Positions 9,969-17,801 of a stretch of DNA of 64,000 nucleotides are shown in pieces. A program made the position numbers and the translations under genes. Below the pieces are notes generated by a model. That model saw only the letters and a program-made list of their open reading frames with translations, was not told the origin of the DNA and searched no databases. The stretch is taken from NCBI GenBank assembly GCA_037718865.1, contig JBBJMP010000014.1:62001-126000 (forward strand), given 5' to 3'. Numbering within the stretch: the stretch's first letter is position 1; each line of letters opens with the position of its first letter. The stretch comes from JADCRZ01 sp037718865 (GTDB taxonomy: Bacteria > Bacteroidota > Bacteroidia > Chitinophagales > Chitinophagaceae).

Positions 9969-10734
9969 GCCGCGCATTGCAGTAATTCAAGAAACCCCTG
10001 GAATATATGCCGGGTCCATTTTGGTTAAAATGGCATACTTGATATCCAAAAACTTTTTGGTATCGTATGATCGGGTCTCTCGGTTTTGAAAATGGCATTT
10101 CTAAATCGTCAATAAATGTTTTGTCCCTTATAATGATTATTCTATCCGATAAAAAAATGGCTTCTTCAATATAATGGGTAACGAAAATCACCGTTTTTTT
10201 TGACTCCCTTAAAATATCCAATAACCATTCATGCATTTTGTCGCGCGTATGATGATCCAAGGCTGCATATGGCTCATCCGCTAGTATCACTTCCGGATTT
10301 GTTGAAAAGGTTCTGGCAAGGGCTACCCGCTGGATCTGGCCCCCGGATAGCTGCGCAGGATATTTGTCCTTATCATGTACGAGTGCAATTCGATGGAGGA
10401 GTTCATTCACTCTATATTCCTTTTCCTTCACGGGTAAATCGTGTAAGCCGAATGCTATATTTTGCTTAACGGTCATCCAGGGAAATAAAGAGTGGCTTTG
10501 AAAAATATAACCTATGCTTGAAGGAATTGTGATTTTTCCGTGGGAGGGAATAAAATGTGCCAGCGCATTTAAAAAAGAGCTTTTTCCGCTGCCAGACATG
10601 CCGATTATCGAGACAAAATCTCCTTGCGCACATTCAAAATTTATATCCCTTAAAACGCAAATGTCATCGTAATAAATGGATACACTTTCTGTCTTTATAT
10701 AGTTGTTTGTATCTGTCATAGAAATTTTATCCAC
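9898..10734 (-). CDS. ABC transporter ATP-binding protein, SsuB/TauB type, probable frameshift near the 3' end
   Basis: The ATPase of a nitrate/sulfonate/taurine-type importer. Walker A is GMSGSGKSS (about 45-53), the signature is LSGGQIQRVALAR, Walker B is VILADEPYAALD, and the H-loop is VTHYIEEA. After PRDPIIRYQK the frame reads an unusual tail to 9898 that overlaps the convergent XRE-cupin gene by 71 bp. Removing one base from the T5 run at 10054-10058 restores a natural end, FLDIKYAILTKMDPAYIPGV then S and a stop at 9987-9989. That abolishes the overlap. So the last part is a frameshift (mutation or consensus error) and the intended gene is probably 9987-10734. The catalytic core is intact either way. 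Confidence 0.9.
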   Translation of the reverse strand: MDKISMTDTNNYIKTESVSIYYDDICVLRDINFECAQGDFVSIIGMSGSGKSSFLNALAHFIPSHGKITIPSSIGYIFQSHSLFPWMTVKQNIAFGLHDLPVKEKEYRVNELLHRIALVHDKDKYPAQLSGGQIQRVALARTFSTNPEVILADEPYAALDHHTRDKMHEWLLDILRESKKTVIFVTHYIEEAIFLSDRIIIIRDKTFIDDLEMPFSKPRDPIIRYQKVFGYQVCHFNQNGPGIYSRGFLNYCNARPIQKCPGRSLHWIQALSHAFVLN

Positions 10735-11501
10735 GGAAATACTATCCTGACCAAAAATGTAAAAAGCAAGTCTGTTAAAGCGCCCGCTAAAGCTAAAACA
10801 AATAATGCTGCCATCATTATATCAATCCGGTATGCAAGATGTGAAATTGATATCCTGTAGCCTAAACCTGCCGAAGCTCCGGCTATTTCAGACACGTATA
10901 CCATTACAAATGCTATGGGTATGGCAGTGCGCAAACCGGCAATAACAGAGGGCAGGGCCGCTGGAAACAAAACAGCATAAAAAATGTGTAATTTAGACGT
11001 AGTTAATAAACCAGCGCTGCGTAAATAATTTTTGGGTATGCTGTTAGCGCCTAAATGTGCGTTTATCCATACCGGAAAGAATACTGCAAACGAAATAGAG
11101 AATATTTTTGCCGGATCATATATTCCCAGCCAAACGATCACAAGGGGGATGATCGCAACCGGAGGTAAGGGCCTGAAAATTTGAATTAACGGAACTATGG
11201 TAAAATTAATTTTCCTGAACCTGCCGGTAAGCATTCCTGCCAGGATGCCAAGCAGGGAGCCAATGAGAAACCCTGCCAGCATGCGCCAGATACTGGCATT
11301 CACGTCAACCCAAAAAACGCCTGATTTAATCCAGAACAGGAGTGCATCCAAAACCTCTGTAGGTGGGGGAAAAAGCTTGGAATTGATTATTTCATTTGAA
11401 GAGACTACCTGCCACAAGAGAATAAACAGTAAAATGGGTACTATTTTTATAACAAGTTGAACAATTTTATCTTTTGAATAGTGTTTCCTGTTCAACAGCA
11501 T
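10716..11501 (-). CDS. ABC transporter permease, SsuC/TauC (BPD_transp_1) type
   Basis: A 261-residue inner-membrane protein with about six helices. The first, IVPILLFILLWQVV, precedes the typical LFPPPTEVLDAL segment. It carries the BPD_transp_1 signature with EAA-type coupling loop around NYLRSAGLLTTSKLHIF and PSVIAGLRTAIPIAF. It provides the membrane path for the importer and overlaps the downstream ATPase gene by 19 bp, so the two are translationally coupled. It is divergent from the plus-strand genes that include the binding protein. The subfamily transports taurine, alkanesulfonates, nitrate, bicarbonate or thiamin precursors; which applies here is not shown. Confidence 0.93.
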   Translation of the reverse strand: MLLNRKHYSKDKIVQLVIKIVPILLFILLWQVVSSNEIINSKLFPPPTEVLDALLFWIKSGVFWVDVNASIWRMLAGFLIGSLLGILAGMLTGRFRKINFTIVPLIQIFRPLPPVAIIPLVIVWLGIYDPAKIFSISFAVFFPVWINAHLGANSIPKNYLRSAGLLTTSKLHIFYAVLFPAALPSVIAGLRTAIPIAFVMVYVSEIAGASAGLGYRISISHLAYRIDIMMAALFVLALAGALTDLLFTFLVRIVFPWIKFL

Positions 11502-11583
11502 ATGATTAATCTAGTACAAAGTAAATTTATGAAATGATTATTCTGAAGATACCATTGCAGACAAATACCTCGAGTTGTACCTG

Positions 11584-12135
11584 ATGAATGAGTTGCAGTT
11601 ATTTTCAAACATTGAATATAAACCGGTTGATGTCGGGAACTGGCAGCAATTCTGGATTGAAAGTATAAGGCCTGTGCTAGGCAAAGACAAAAAGCACCAG
11701 AATATTTGTCTTTTTTTGGGTTGGCAGCCCCAGACCTTGTGGCTGAAACAATCCTTGCAAGACGAACATACCGGCTTTTGCTTAAGGCAATTTGAATTCC
11801 GGAGGCTGTTTAAAGAAGAAAATCTTAACTATTTTTCCTTTGATGTTTTATTTAACCGGAAAGGAAAATGGCGCAATAAAATGATTACCCAGGAGTTTTT
11901 CCGGCACTTAAATCATAGCATCCATGATTTAAATGCATTGATTAACAAATTATCGGATTCAACTTTAAATGAAAAAGAGAGTAAGCAGTTGTTGAAAAAG
12001 TATAAGGAAATAGTAGGGTGCTCAAAATATCTGAATATGAATATGCATACTTTTCTGCAATCAATTACCAAGTTGAATTTTGATCTAAAGTTTTACCATG
12101 ACTGGACTTATCCCGTATCTCCCCAAATCATTTAA
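11584..12135 (+). CDS. Hypothetical protein within the ABC/SUMF1/NifU locus
   Basis: I do not recognise this 183-residue protein. The ATG at 11584 (MNELQLFSN) is preferred, although an ATG three codons upstream at 11575 is possible. It has no signal peptide and no membrane segment, so it should be cytoplasmic. It is rich in aromatic residues: a Trp-containing N-terminal half (NWQQFWIESIRPVLG, LGWQPQTLWLK) and a charged helical second half with NHSIHDLNALINKL and NEKESKQLLKKYKE. It starts 83 bp from the divergent permease and lies 11 bp before the binding-protein gene, so it is probably the first gene of that operon and works with the transporter or with the SUMF1 and NifU products. Confidence 0.7.
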   Translation: MNELQLFSNIEYKPVDVGNWQQFWIESIRPVLGKDKKHQNICLFLGWQPQTLWLKQSLQDEHTGFCLRQFEFRRLFKEENLNYFSFDVLFNRKGKWRNKMITQEFFRHLNHSIHDLNALINKLSDSTLNEKESKQLLKKYKEIVGCSKYLNMNMHTFLQSITKLNFDLKFYHDWTYPVSPQII

Positions 12136-12146
12136 TTCTTATAGAT

Positions 12147-13211
12147 ATGTATAGCAAATCATTTCATTTTCTGTTGATTTTGGTATTCCTGTTAGTGGCG
12201 GGCTGCAACCAAAGTGCGAAAAAGGAAACAGCAGGCCAAACCACTCAAGAAAAAAATGCGTCCGCAGATGCGTCCGGATTACCGGTGTTATCTGTCGGTA
12301 TCCAGGTTAGTCCGGCAATGGGTTTGATCATGGTTGCCGATAAAAAGGGTTTTTTTACATCGAATGGTGTAAAGGTTGAAATCAAGGAATTTACTGCAGG
12401 AAAATTTGCGTTACAGGCTTTTTTAGGTGGCTCCATTGATATTGCTGTTTCCGGAGAGGTGCCGGTTGCGCTGTCAGCTTTACAGGGCAATAAATTTCGC
12501 GTTATCTCCCAGGTAGTAGAGCGAACAATTAATGAGGTAAGGGTGGTGGCCCGAAGGGAAACTGGATTAGATACCCCCGAAAAATATTTTGCAAAAAAGA
12601 AAAGAAAACTGGCCACATCGTTTGGTGGCGGCCCTGAATTTTATACATATAATTTTTTAAAAAGATTTAAGATTCCACTGGAAAGCATTGAACTGATCAG
12701 TCAAAAACCGGAAGATATGCCCGCGGCCCTAATCAGCAAATCCGTAGATGCGGTGAGCATATTCGATCCATTTGCCCGAATATCCGAGCTCCAGTTGGGT
12801 GCAGATGCAATCACATTCACAGCCCCGGATATTTATTCGGAATTGTATGTGGTCAATGTGAAACAGGAGCTTATCGATAAAAAGTCAGATCAATTGATCC
12901 ATTTTTTAAAGGCCCTGGATGAGGCTTCTGCCTATATAGAAAAAAACGAAGAAGAAAGCAAAGAGATCGTCAGGAGCTTTACCCAATTGGATAAGGAAGT
13001 AATTGACGGTATCTGGAAAAACTTCGTGTTCAAGCCCGCCATTAATGACCTGTTTGTAAAGTATACAAACGCAGAAGCCAGGTGGGCGATTGAAACGGGT
13101 AAATTTCCTCCGGAAACCAGGATACCTGATTTCAATTCCATCCTTTACAGTAAGATCCTTGAAAACGTGAATAAAAACAATATTCAGTTAACAACAAGCC
13201 TTAAAAAGTAA
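12147..13211 (+). CDS. ABC transporter substrate-binding lipoprotein, SsuA/TauA/NMT1 type
   Basis: A 354-residue binding protein with lipobox LVAGC (about 16-20). A Ser/Thr/Ala-rich linker leads into the periplasmic type II fold: SVGIQVSPAMGLIMVADKKG, then GGSIDIAVSGEVPVALSAL and KSVDAVSIFDPFA. This matches the nitrate/sulfonate/taurine/NMT1-like clan. It delivers an unidentified small molecule to the permease and ATPase encoded divergently at 9898-11501. The SUMF1-like gene begins 4 bp after its stop. The binding-site residues cannot be assigned to sulfonate, nitrate or another ligand by eye. Confidence 0.92.
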   Translation: MYSKSFHFLLILVFLLVAGCNQSAKKETAGQTTQEKNASADASGLPVLSVGIQVSPAMGLIMVADKKGFFTSNGVKVEIKEFTAGKFALQAFLGGSIDIAVSGEVPVALSALQGNKFRVISQVVERTINEVRVVARRETGLDTPEKYFAKKKRKLATSFGGGPEFYTYNFLKRFKIPLESIELISQKPEDMPAALISKSVDAVSIFDPFARISELQLGADAITFTAPDIYSELYVVNVKQELIDKKSDQLIHFLKALDEASAYIEKNEEESKEIVRSFTQLDKEVIDGIWKNFVFKPAINDLFVKYTNAEARWAIETGKFPPETRIPDFNSILYSKILENVNKNNIQLTTSLKK

Positions 13212-13215
13212 AATT

Positions 13216-13950
13216 ATGATTCACATCAATGGTGGAAAATTCATGATGGGAAGCGAAGGTTTTGGAGAATATGAAGTCCTGTTCATCGGGTAAATATCTC
13301 CGATTTCCTGCTTGATGAGACCCTCGTCACAAACGATTCATTTCATCGGTTCGTGTCTGAAACAAGATACAGAACAACGGCTGAAGTTGCGGGTGCAGCC
13401 TGGGGGTATGATAAAGGAACCTATAAGATTATTCCCGGCTTAAGCTGGAAGTCTTACTTTACGGAAGACCGTAACAGTCATCCTGTAGTGCTGGTAAGCT
13501 GGTATGATGCCAGTGAATATTGCAGATGGGCCAAAAAAAGGTTGCCCACAGAAGCGGAATGGGAATACGCGGCCAGGGGAGGTGGTGATAACAGGTTATA
13601 TCCCTGGGGAAACGGCGAGCCTGATGGATCTCAAAGTAACTTTGCCAGAACTCCCGAGCTGGTTGCTCAAACCACAACCGTAAAAAATTACGAACCCAAT
13701 CCATTGGGGCTTTACGATATGGTTGGTAATACCTGGCAATGGTGTGAGGATTGGTATAGCGGATCTTATTTATGGTTCCGGCGATGAGCTAAATCCTGCA
13801 GGCTCTTTACTGGGCGAGACAAAAGTGAGAAGGGGAGGGGCATGGAACGTAATTCAATCCTTTCGACTGAGATGTATCAACCGGGGAGCTATGTTGCCTG
13901 ATTCATGTTCACCCAATATTGGATTCAGATGTGCTAATTCCATCTTATAA
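13216..13950 (+). pseudogene. SUMF1/formylglycine-generating-enzyme-like protein, two frameshifts
   Basis: The ATG at 13216 starts MIHINGGKFMMGSEGFGEYE, the classic SUMF1 N-terminus. The frame then breaks at the AA at 13274-13275; adding one A gives SPVHRVNISDFLLDETLVTN. The middle frame (to 13787) carries YDASEYCRWAKKRLPTEAEW, YAARGG and YDMVGNTWQWCEDW. A second break at the GG at 13761-13762 moves to the frame ending VRRGGAW...RCINRG...NIGFRCA at 13950. All SUMF1 landmarks are present and each break is repaired by one base. Of the two active-site cysteines in true FGE, the second position is kept (RCINR) but the first appears to be Ser, so it may be a non-FGE paralogue. It ends 2 bp before the NifU gene. 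Confidence 0.82.
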
Positions 13951-13952
13951 AA

Positions 13953-14180
13953 ATGGATAGAATACACGAGGTAAAAAACGTGTTGCAATTGATTGAGCCT
14001 GCTATGGAGGCCGATGGGGGAGGCATAGCCGCTTTTGAGATCGTTGACAATACCGTAAAAATAAAACTCAAAGGCACCTGCCTCTTTTGTCCCAGTTTTA
14101 AGATGACCTTAAAATTTGGCATTGAACGAACGCTGAAGGTTCATCTGCCCTGGGTAGATAAAGTGATTCAATATAATTAA
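13953..14180 (+). CDS. NifU-like C-terminal domain protein (Fe-S cluster carrier)
   Basis: A 75-residue stand-alone NifU C-terminal domain. It shows IEPAMEADGGGIAAFEI, the CxxC pair C43-LF-C46 (GTCLFCPS) that holds a [4Fe-4S] cluster in NfuA/NifU proteins, and the following MTLKFGIERTLKVHLP helix. In the family this domain assembles or carries Fe-S clusters to client proteins. It is the last gene of the operon with the binding protein and the SUMF1-like gene, 2 bp after the latter. This context suggests an Fe-S or redox enzyme linked to the transported compound, but no such client is encoded in the window. Confidence 0.9.
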   Translation: MDRIHEVKNVLQLIEPAMEADGGGIAAFEIVDNTVKIKLKGTCLFCPSFKMTLKFGIERTLKVHLPWVDKVIQYN

Positions 14181-14533
14181 TCTCAAAATAGCTGGCATAA
14201 ACGGTTTCTACGATTGCTGTTCGAATCTGTGTTTTTTAGATGTCTCTCATAATTTTGCTGATTGGTTCTTAAAGGTATTCGAATCAGTTTTGCTATGCCA
14301 TATAAAAAGCTCCGACGATAAGAATGTAATTTTTTTACTCCTTCGTTTATTCTATCTATATTTAACAATTAATTAGTTACTGGCTTCTTCAGCTAAAACG
14401 ATCTTGTCATACTCCCCGATGCGTGACGTTAATCTTGTTGATGCTGTATATGGCAGGTATCCTTACGCGCTTATTCTATATCCAATGGCAATATAATATA
14501 GATTTCTTATTGTTAACACAACCAAACAACATC
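14181..14533. other. Intergenic region before the second SusC
   Basis: A 353-bp AT-rich stretch between the NifU-like gene and the SusC gene. It should contain the promoter of the 14534-26868 operon. TATATTTA at about 14354-14361 resembles the Bacteroidota -7 element, but no matching upstream TTTG at the right spacing is convincing. A GTG-started extension of SusC (from 14423) is possible but not favoured. No other gene is seen. Confidence 0.4.
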
Positions 14534-17500
14534 ATGCAACAAATTGCTTGCGGTAATGACCAGTTACCTGACTGTGTTTTTTTTTCTAAAAGACTGATGA
14601 TCATAAAATGGACAACGTTATTGTTGCTGTACGTCAGCATAAGTTCAAATGCAAAGGCATCAGTCCATAATGGTAACGAAAAGGTGATGGCTCTAACTTC
14701 AACGGGGGCTCATACTGCGCCGGCTATTACCGTAAACGGAAAGTTAACCAGTCTGAATGGCGAACCGCTTGGCGGGGCAACGATTGCAGAGAAGGGAACA
14801 GAAAACACCACAGTAACAAAAGAGGATGGCACATTCGCCATTGACGTTTCAAAAGCAGACGCTACACTAATTGTTTCGTATGTTGGATATGAAACCAGAG
14901 AAATCAAGATAAACAACCAGACGAACCTGGCCATTGCCCTGGTGCAGACAAGTAACAATTTAAATGATGTAGTCGTTGTTGGTTACGGTACTACAAAGAG
15001 AAGGGATTTGACGGGCTCGGTATCATCAATAGATGCTGACAAAATAAAGGATATGGCGGTTACCCGTGTAGACCAGGCCCTTATGGGAAAACTTGCAGGA
15101 GTTCAGGTTAAGGCGGTTTCAGGGGAACCCGGCTCAGCACCCCAAATCAGGATAAGAGGAATTGGAAGTATTTCTGCCGGTGTAAATCCTTTGTATGTAG
15201 TAGATGGGTTTCCTATGTCAAGCATACAGACGTTAAACCCCAATGATATCGAAAGCATAGATGTTTTAAAAGATGCTTCCGCTACGGCTATATACGGTTC
15301 CCGTGGATCAAATGGCGTTGTTATCATCAATACCAAAAGAGGGAAGACCGGCAAAGCGAACGTTAGTTTTGACACATATATGGGCTTTCAAAAGATATCA
15401 AAAACGCCTGTGTACCAATCTGCGCTTGAGGAGGCTCAGCACTACTATGATGGCATCCGCAACAGGAATATTGACGAAGGAAATGACGTTTCAGGGGACC
15501 CGCTCAAATGGAGACAGGCAGTGCCAATAACTGTGTTGCAGGTTCTTGCAGGACAACCGACTACCATGCCCGGAGCGACCCTTAACTTCCAGGATCACCT
15601 TGATGAAGTGTTGCGCACGGCTCCCCAGCAACAATACCAGTTGTCTGCGACAGGAGGAAGCGAAAACGTAAAATATGCCTTAAGTGGAGAATTTCTTAAC
15701 CAGGATGGAATTATCATCAATACGAATTTTAAAAGATATTCCGCCCGGGCAAATATCGATACAAAGTTGTCTGAAAAATTTACGGTAAGGATGAATTTAA
15801 ATCCTTCTTTCACAGATAAAACAAATATCGGTGGTCTAAGCGCTGATGATATTGGAAGGGATGGCGGCAGGGGTTCAGACATCGTATATAACGCCATTCA
15901 GATCCCCCTTTACTATACTTTACTGAATGCAGATGGATCATATTTTCCTTTTGGCGATGGGCTTGATGCAGTGGTATCAACACAGAACCCCCTTGCACTT
16001 GCAAGGGAAGTCAAAGGCAAACAAAAAGGATTTGGGTTGCTTGGAAATATCAGCGCCGAATACCAGATCTTTAAAGAATTAAAATTAAATGTTTTACTGG
16101 GGTTGAATCTGATGAGCATTAAAGGGATGAGGTTTAAACCCAGGCTTGCCGCTTTCAATAATAATCCGGCAATCGGCACAGATAATGCATCGATGAATGT
16201 GAACTGGTTGACGGAAACCACCCTGAACTATAACAAAAACTTTAATAAGCATAGTGTCTCAGGATTAGTTGGATTTACTACTCAAAAAGAAAATTTTGAA
16301 TCAAATTTTCTGACCAGCGACAGGTTTCCCAATAACCTCGTTCCTACCTTAAGTGCTGTGAGTGGGATCATTACTGCCGGATCCTCAGACACATACCAAT
16401 GGTCGTTGATATCTTACCTGGGAAGGGTTAACTACAATTACGATAACAAGTATTACCTGACCGCTTCAATGCGTACAGATGGGTCCTCCCGTTTCGGCAG
16501 CAATAAAAAATATGGACTTTTTCCTTCCGCAGGTTTGGCATGGCGTGTTTCGGGCGAAAACTTCATGGAGGATGTACGTTTTGTCAGTGACCTGAAACTA
16601 AGGGCCAGCTACGGTGAAACAGGAAATAACAATATAGGGAATTACGAACAATTCGCTACCATCGCTTATGAAAAATATACGCTTGGAGGGGCGGCGGTTG
16701 GAGGGTATGCACCGGGAAGACTCGCTAATCCTTCCCTGACATGGGAAAAGCAAAAGTCGTTTAATGGAGGTCTTGACCTGAGGTTATTCAACGACAGGCT
16801 GGGTATTACGATAGATCATTTTCAATCCAGGAATTACGATTTACTGCTAAATGTAAATGTGCCCGCTATCATAGGGTTTAGCACAGCTTTAAAAAATATC
16901 GGTGAAGTAAAGAATACAGGCTGGGAGTTTGTATTGAATACCGTTAACATTAAAAGTGACTTTGAATGGACAACTGACTTTAATATTTCTACTTATAAGG
17001 GCGAAGTGATAAAGCTTGGCCCTGAAGGCGATCCAATAATAAACGGGGGTAACATCACCATGATCGGCCAGCCTGTCGGCATGTTTTATGGTTGGATAGC
17101 CGATGGAATATTTAAAAACCAGGCCGAACTTGCCAAAGGCCCAATATTTAACCCCGGGGCACGCGACCGCTCGCGGGTAGGGGATGTAAGATTCGTTGAT
17201 GTCAGCGGTCCTGATGGCAAACCGGATGGAATAATCAACAGTTTCGACAAGAAGATTATGGGTTCGCCCTATCCTGATTTTTACTATGGCATGACCAATC
17301 GTTTTTCCTATAAAAACCTAAGCTTAAGCGTTAGTCTGCAGGGAACTCAGGGAAATGACGTCCTTGCCCTTGAAAGGGGTCAATCAACAAATAACCGGGC
17401 CCGTTTCAGGCAGCTATCTATTATGAATAATTACTGGAAATCGGAACAAGATCCGGGTAATGGATGGGCACCTAGGCCTAACGATACACCCACAGGCAAT

Positions 17501-17779
17501 TGGCGTGGGGAATATAGCACCTTATGGCTGGATCACGCCTCATATCTTCGCATCAATAATATAACACTAGGTTATTTATTACCTGGCATAATTACCAGGA
17601 AGGCCAAGATCAGTGCTGCCCGGGTTTACATAAATGCAACCAATCCTTTTCTTTTTACAGATTACATCGGATTCAACCCCGACATAAGCAGGAACAATAA
17701 TGCGCTGACCCCGGGTAACGCCAACTATGATTATCCCCTGCCAAAAAGCATTATACTTGGATTGAATGTATCATTTTAA
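14534..17779 (+). CDS. SusC/RagA family TonB-linked outer-membrane receptor
   Basis: A full-length SusC of about 1081 residues from the ATG at 14534. That start gives MQQIACGNDQLPDCVFFSKR before the hydrophobic signal (MIIKWTTLLLLYVSISSNAKA), a long N-terminus common in this family. A start at 14597 or a GTG at 14423 is also possible. Domains: CarboxypepD_reg-like (ITVNGKLTSLNGEPLGGATI), the LNDVVVVGYGTTKRRDLTGS segment, plug (SIDVLKDASATAIYGSRGSN) and barrel ending LGLNVSF. It heads a plus-strand operon with SusD, a propeller, dehydrogenases and a carrier, so it probably imports the substrate that they oxidise. Confidence 0.94.
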   Translation: MQQIACGNDQLPDCVFFSKRLMIIKWTTLLLLYVSISSNAKASVHNGNEKVMALTSTGAHTAPAITVNGKLTSLNGEPLGGATIAEKGTENTTVTKEDGTFAIDVSKADATLIVSYVGYETREIKINNQTNLAIALVQTSNNLNDVVVVGYGTTKRRDLTGSVSSIDADKIKDMAVTRVDQALMGKLAGVQVKAVSGEPGSAPQIRIRGIGSISAGVNPLYVVDGFPMSSIQTLNPNDIESIDVLKDASATAIYGSRGSNGVVIINTKRGKTGKANVSFDTYMGFQKISKTPVYQSALEEAQHYYDGIRNRNIDEGNDVSGDPLKWRQAVPITVLQVLAGQPTTMPGATLNFQDHLDEVLRTAPQQQYQLSATGGSENVKYALSGEFLNQDGIIINTNFKRYSARANIDTKLSEKFTVRMNLNPSFTDKTNIGGLSADDIGRDGGRGSDIVYNAIQIPLYYTLLNADGSYFPFGDGLDAVVSTQNPLALAREVKGKQKGFGLLGNISAEYQIFKELKLNVLLGLNLMSIKGMRFKPRLAAFNNNPAIGTDNASMNVNWLTETTLNYNKNFNKHSVSGLVGFTTQKENFESNFLTSDRFPNNLVPTLSAVSGIITAGSSDTYQWSLISYLGRVNYNYDNKYYLTASMRTDGSSRFGSNKKYGLFPSAGLAWRVSGENFMEDVRFVSDLKLRASYGETGNNNIGNYEQFATIAYEKYTLGGAAVGGYAPGRLANPSLTWEKQKSFNGGLDLRLFNDRLGITIDHFQSRNYDLLLNVNVPAIIGFSTALKNIGEVKNTGWEFVLNTVNIKSDFEWTTDFNISTYKGEVIKLGPEGDPIINGGNITMIGQPVGMFYGWIADGIFKNQAELAKGPIFNPGARDRSRVGDVRFVDVSGPDGKPDGIINSFDKKIMGSPYPDFYYGMTNRFSYKNLSLSVSLQGTQGNDVLALERGQSTNNRARFRQLSIMNNYWKSEQDPGNGWAPRPNDTPTGNWRGEYSTLWLDHASYLRINNITLGYLLPGIITRKAKISAARVYINATNPFLFTDYIGFNPDISRNNNALTPGNANYDYPLPKSIILGLNVSF

Positions 17780-17801
17780 GTTTTTAAAAATTCAGAATAG
17801 T

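Noticed and set aside
14423..14533. GTG-started N-terminal extension of the second SusC
   Set aside because: Adds 37 residues with no role ahead of an already long leader; the ATG at 14534 gives a familiar SusC N-terminus.
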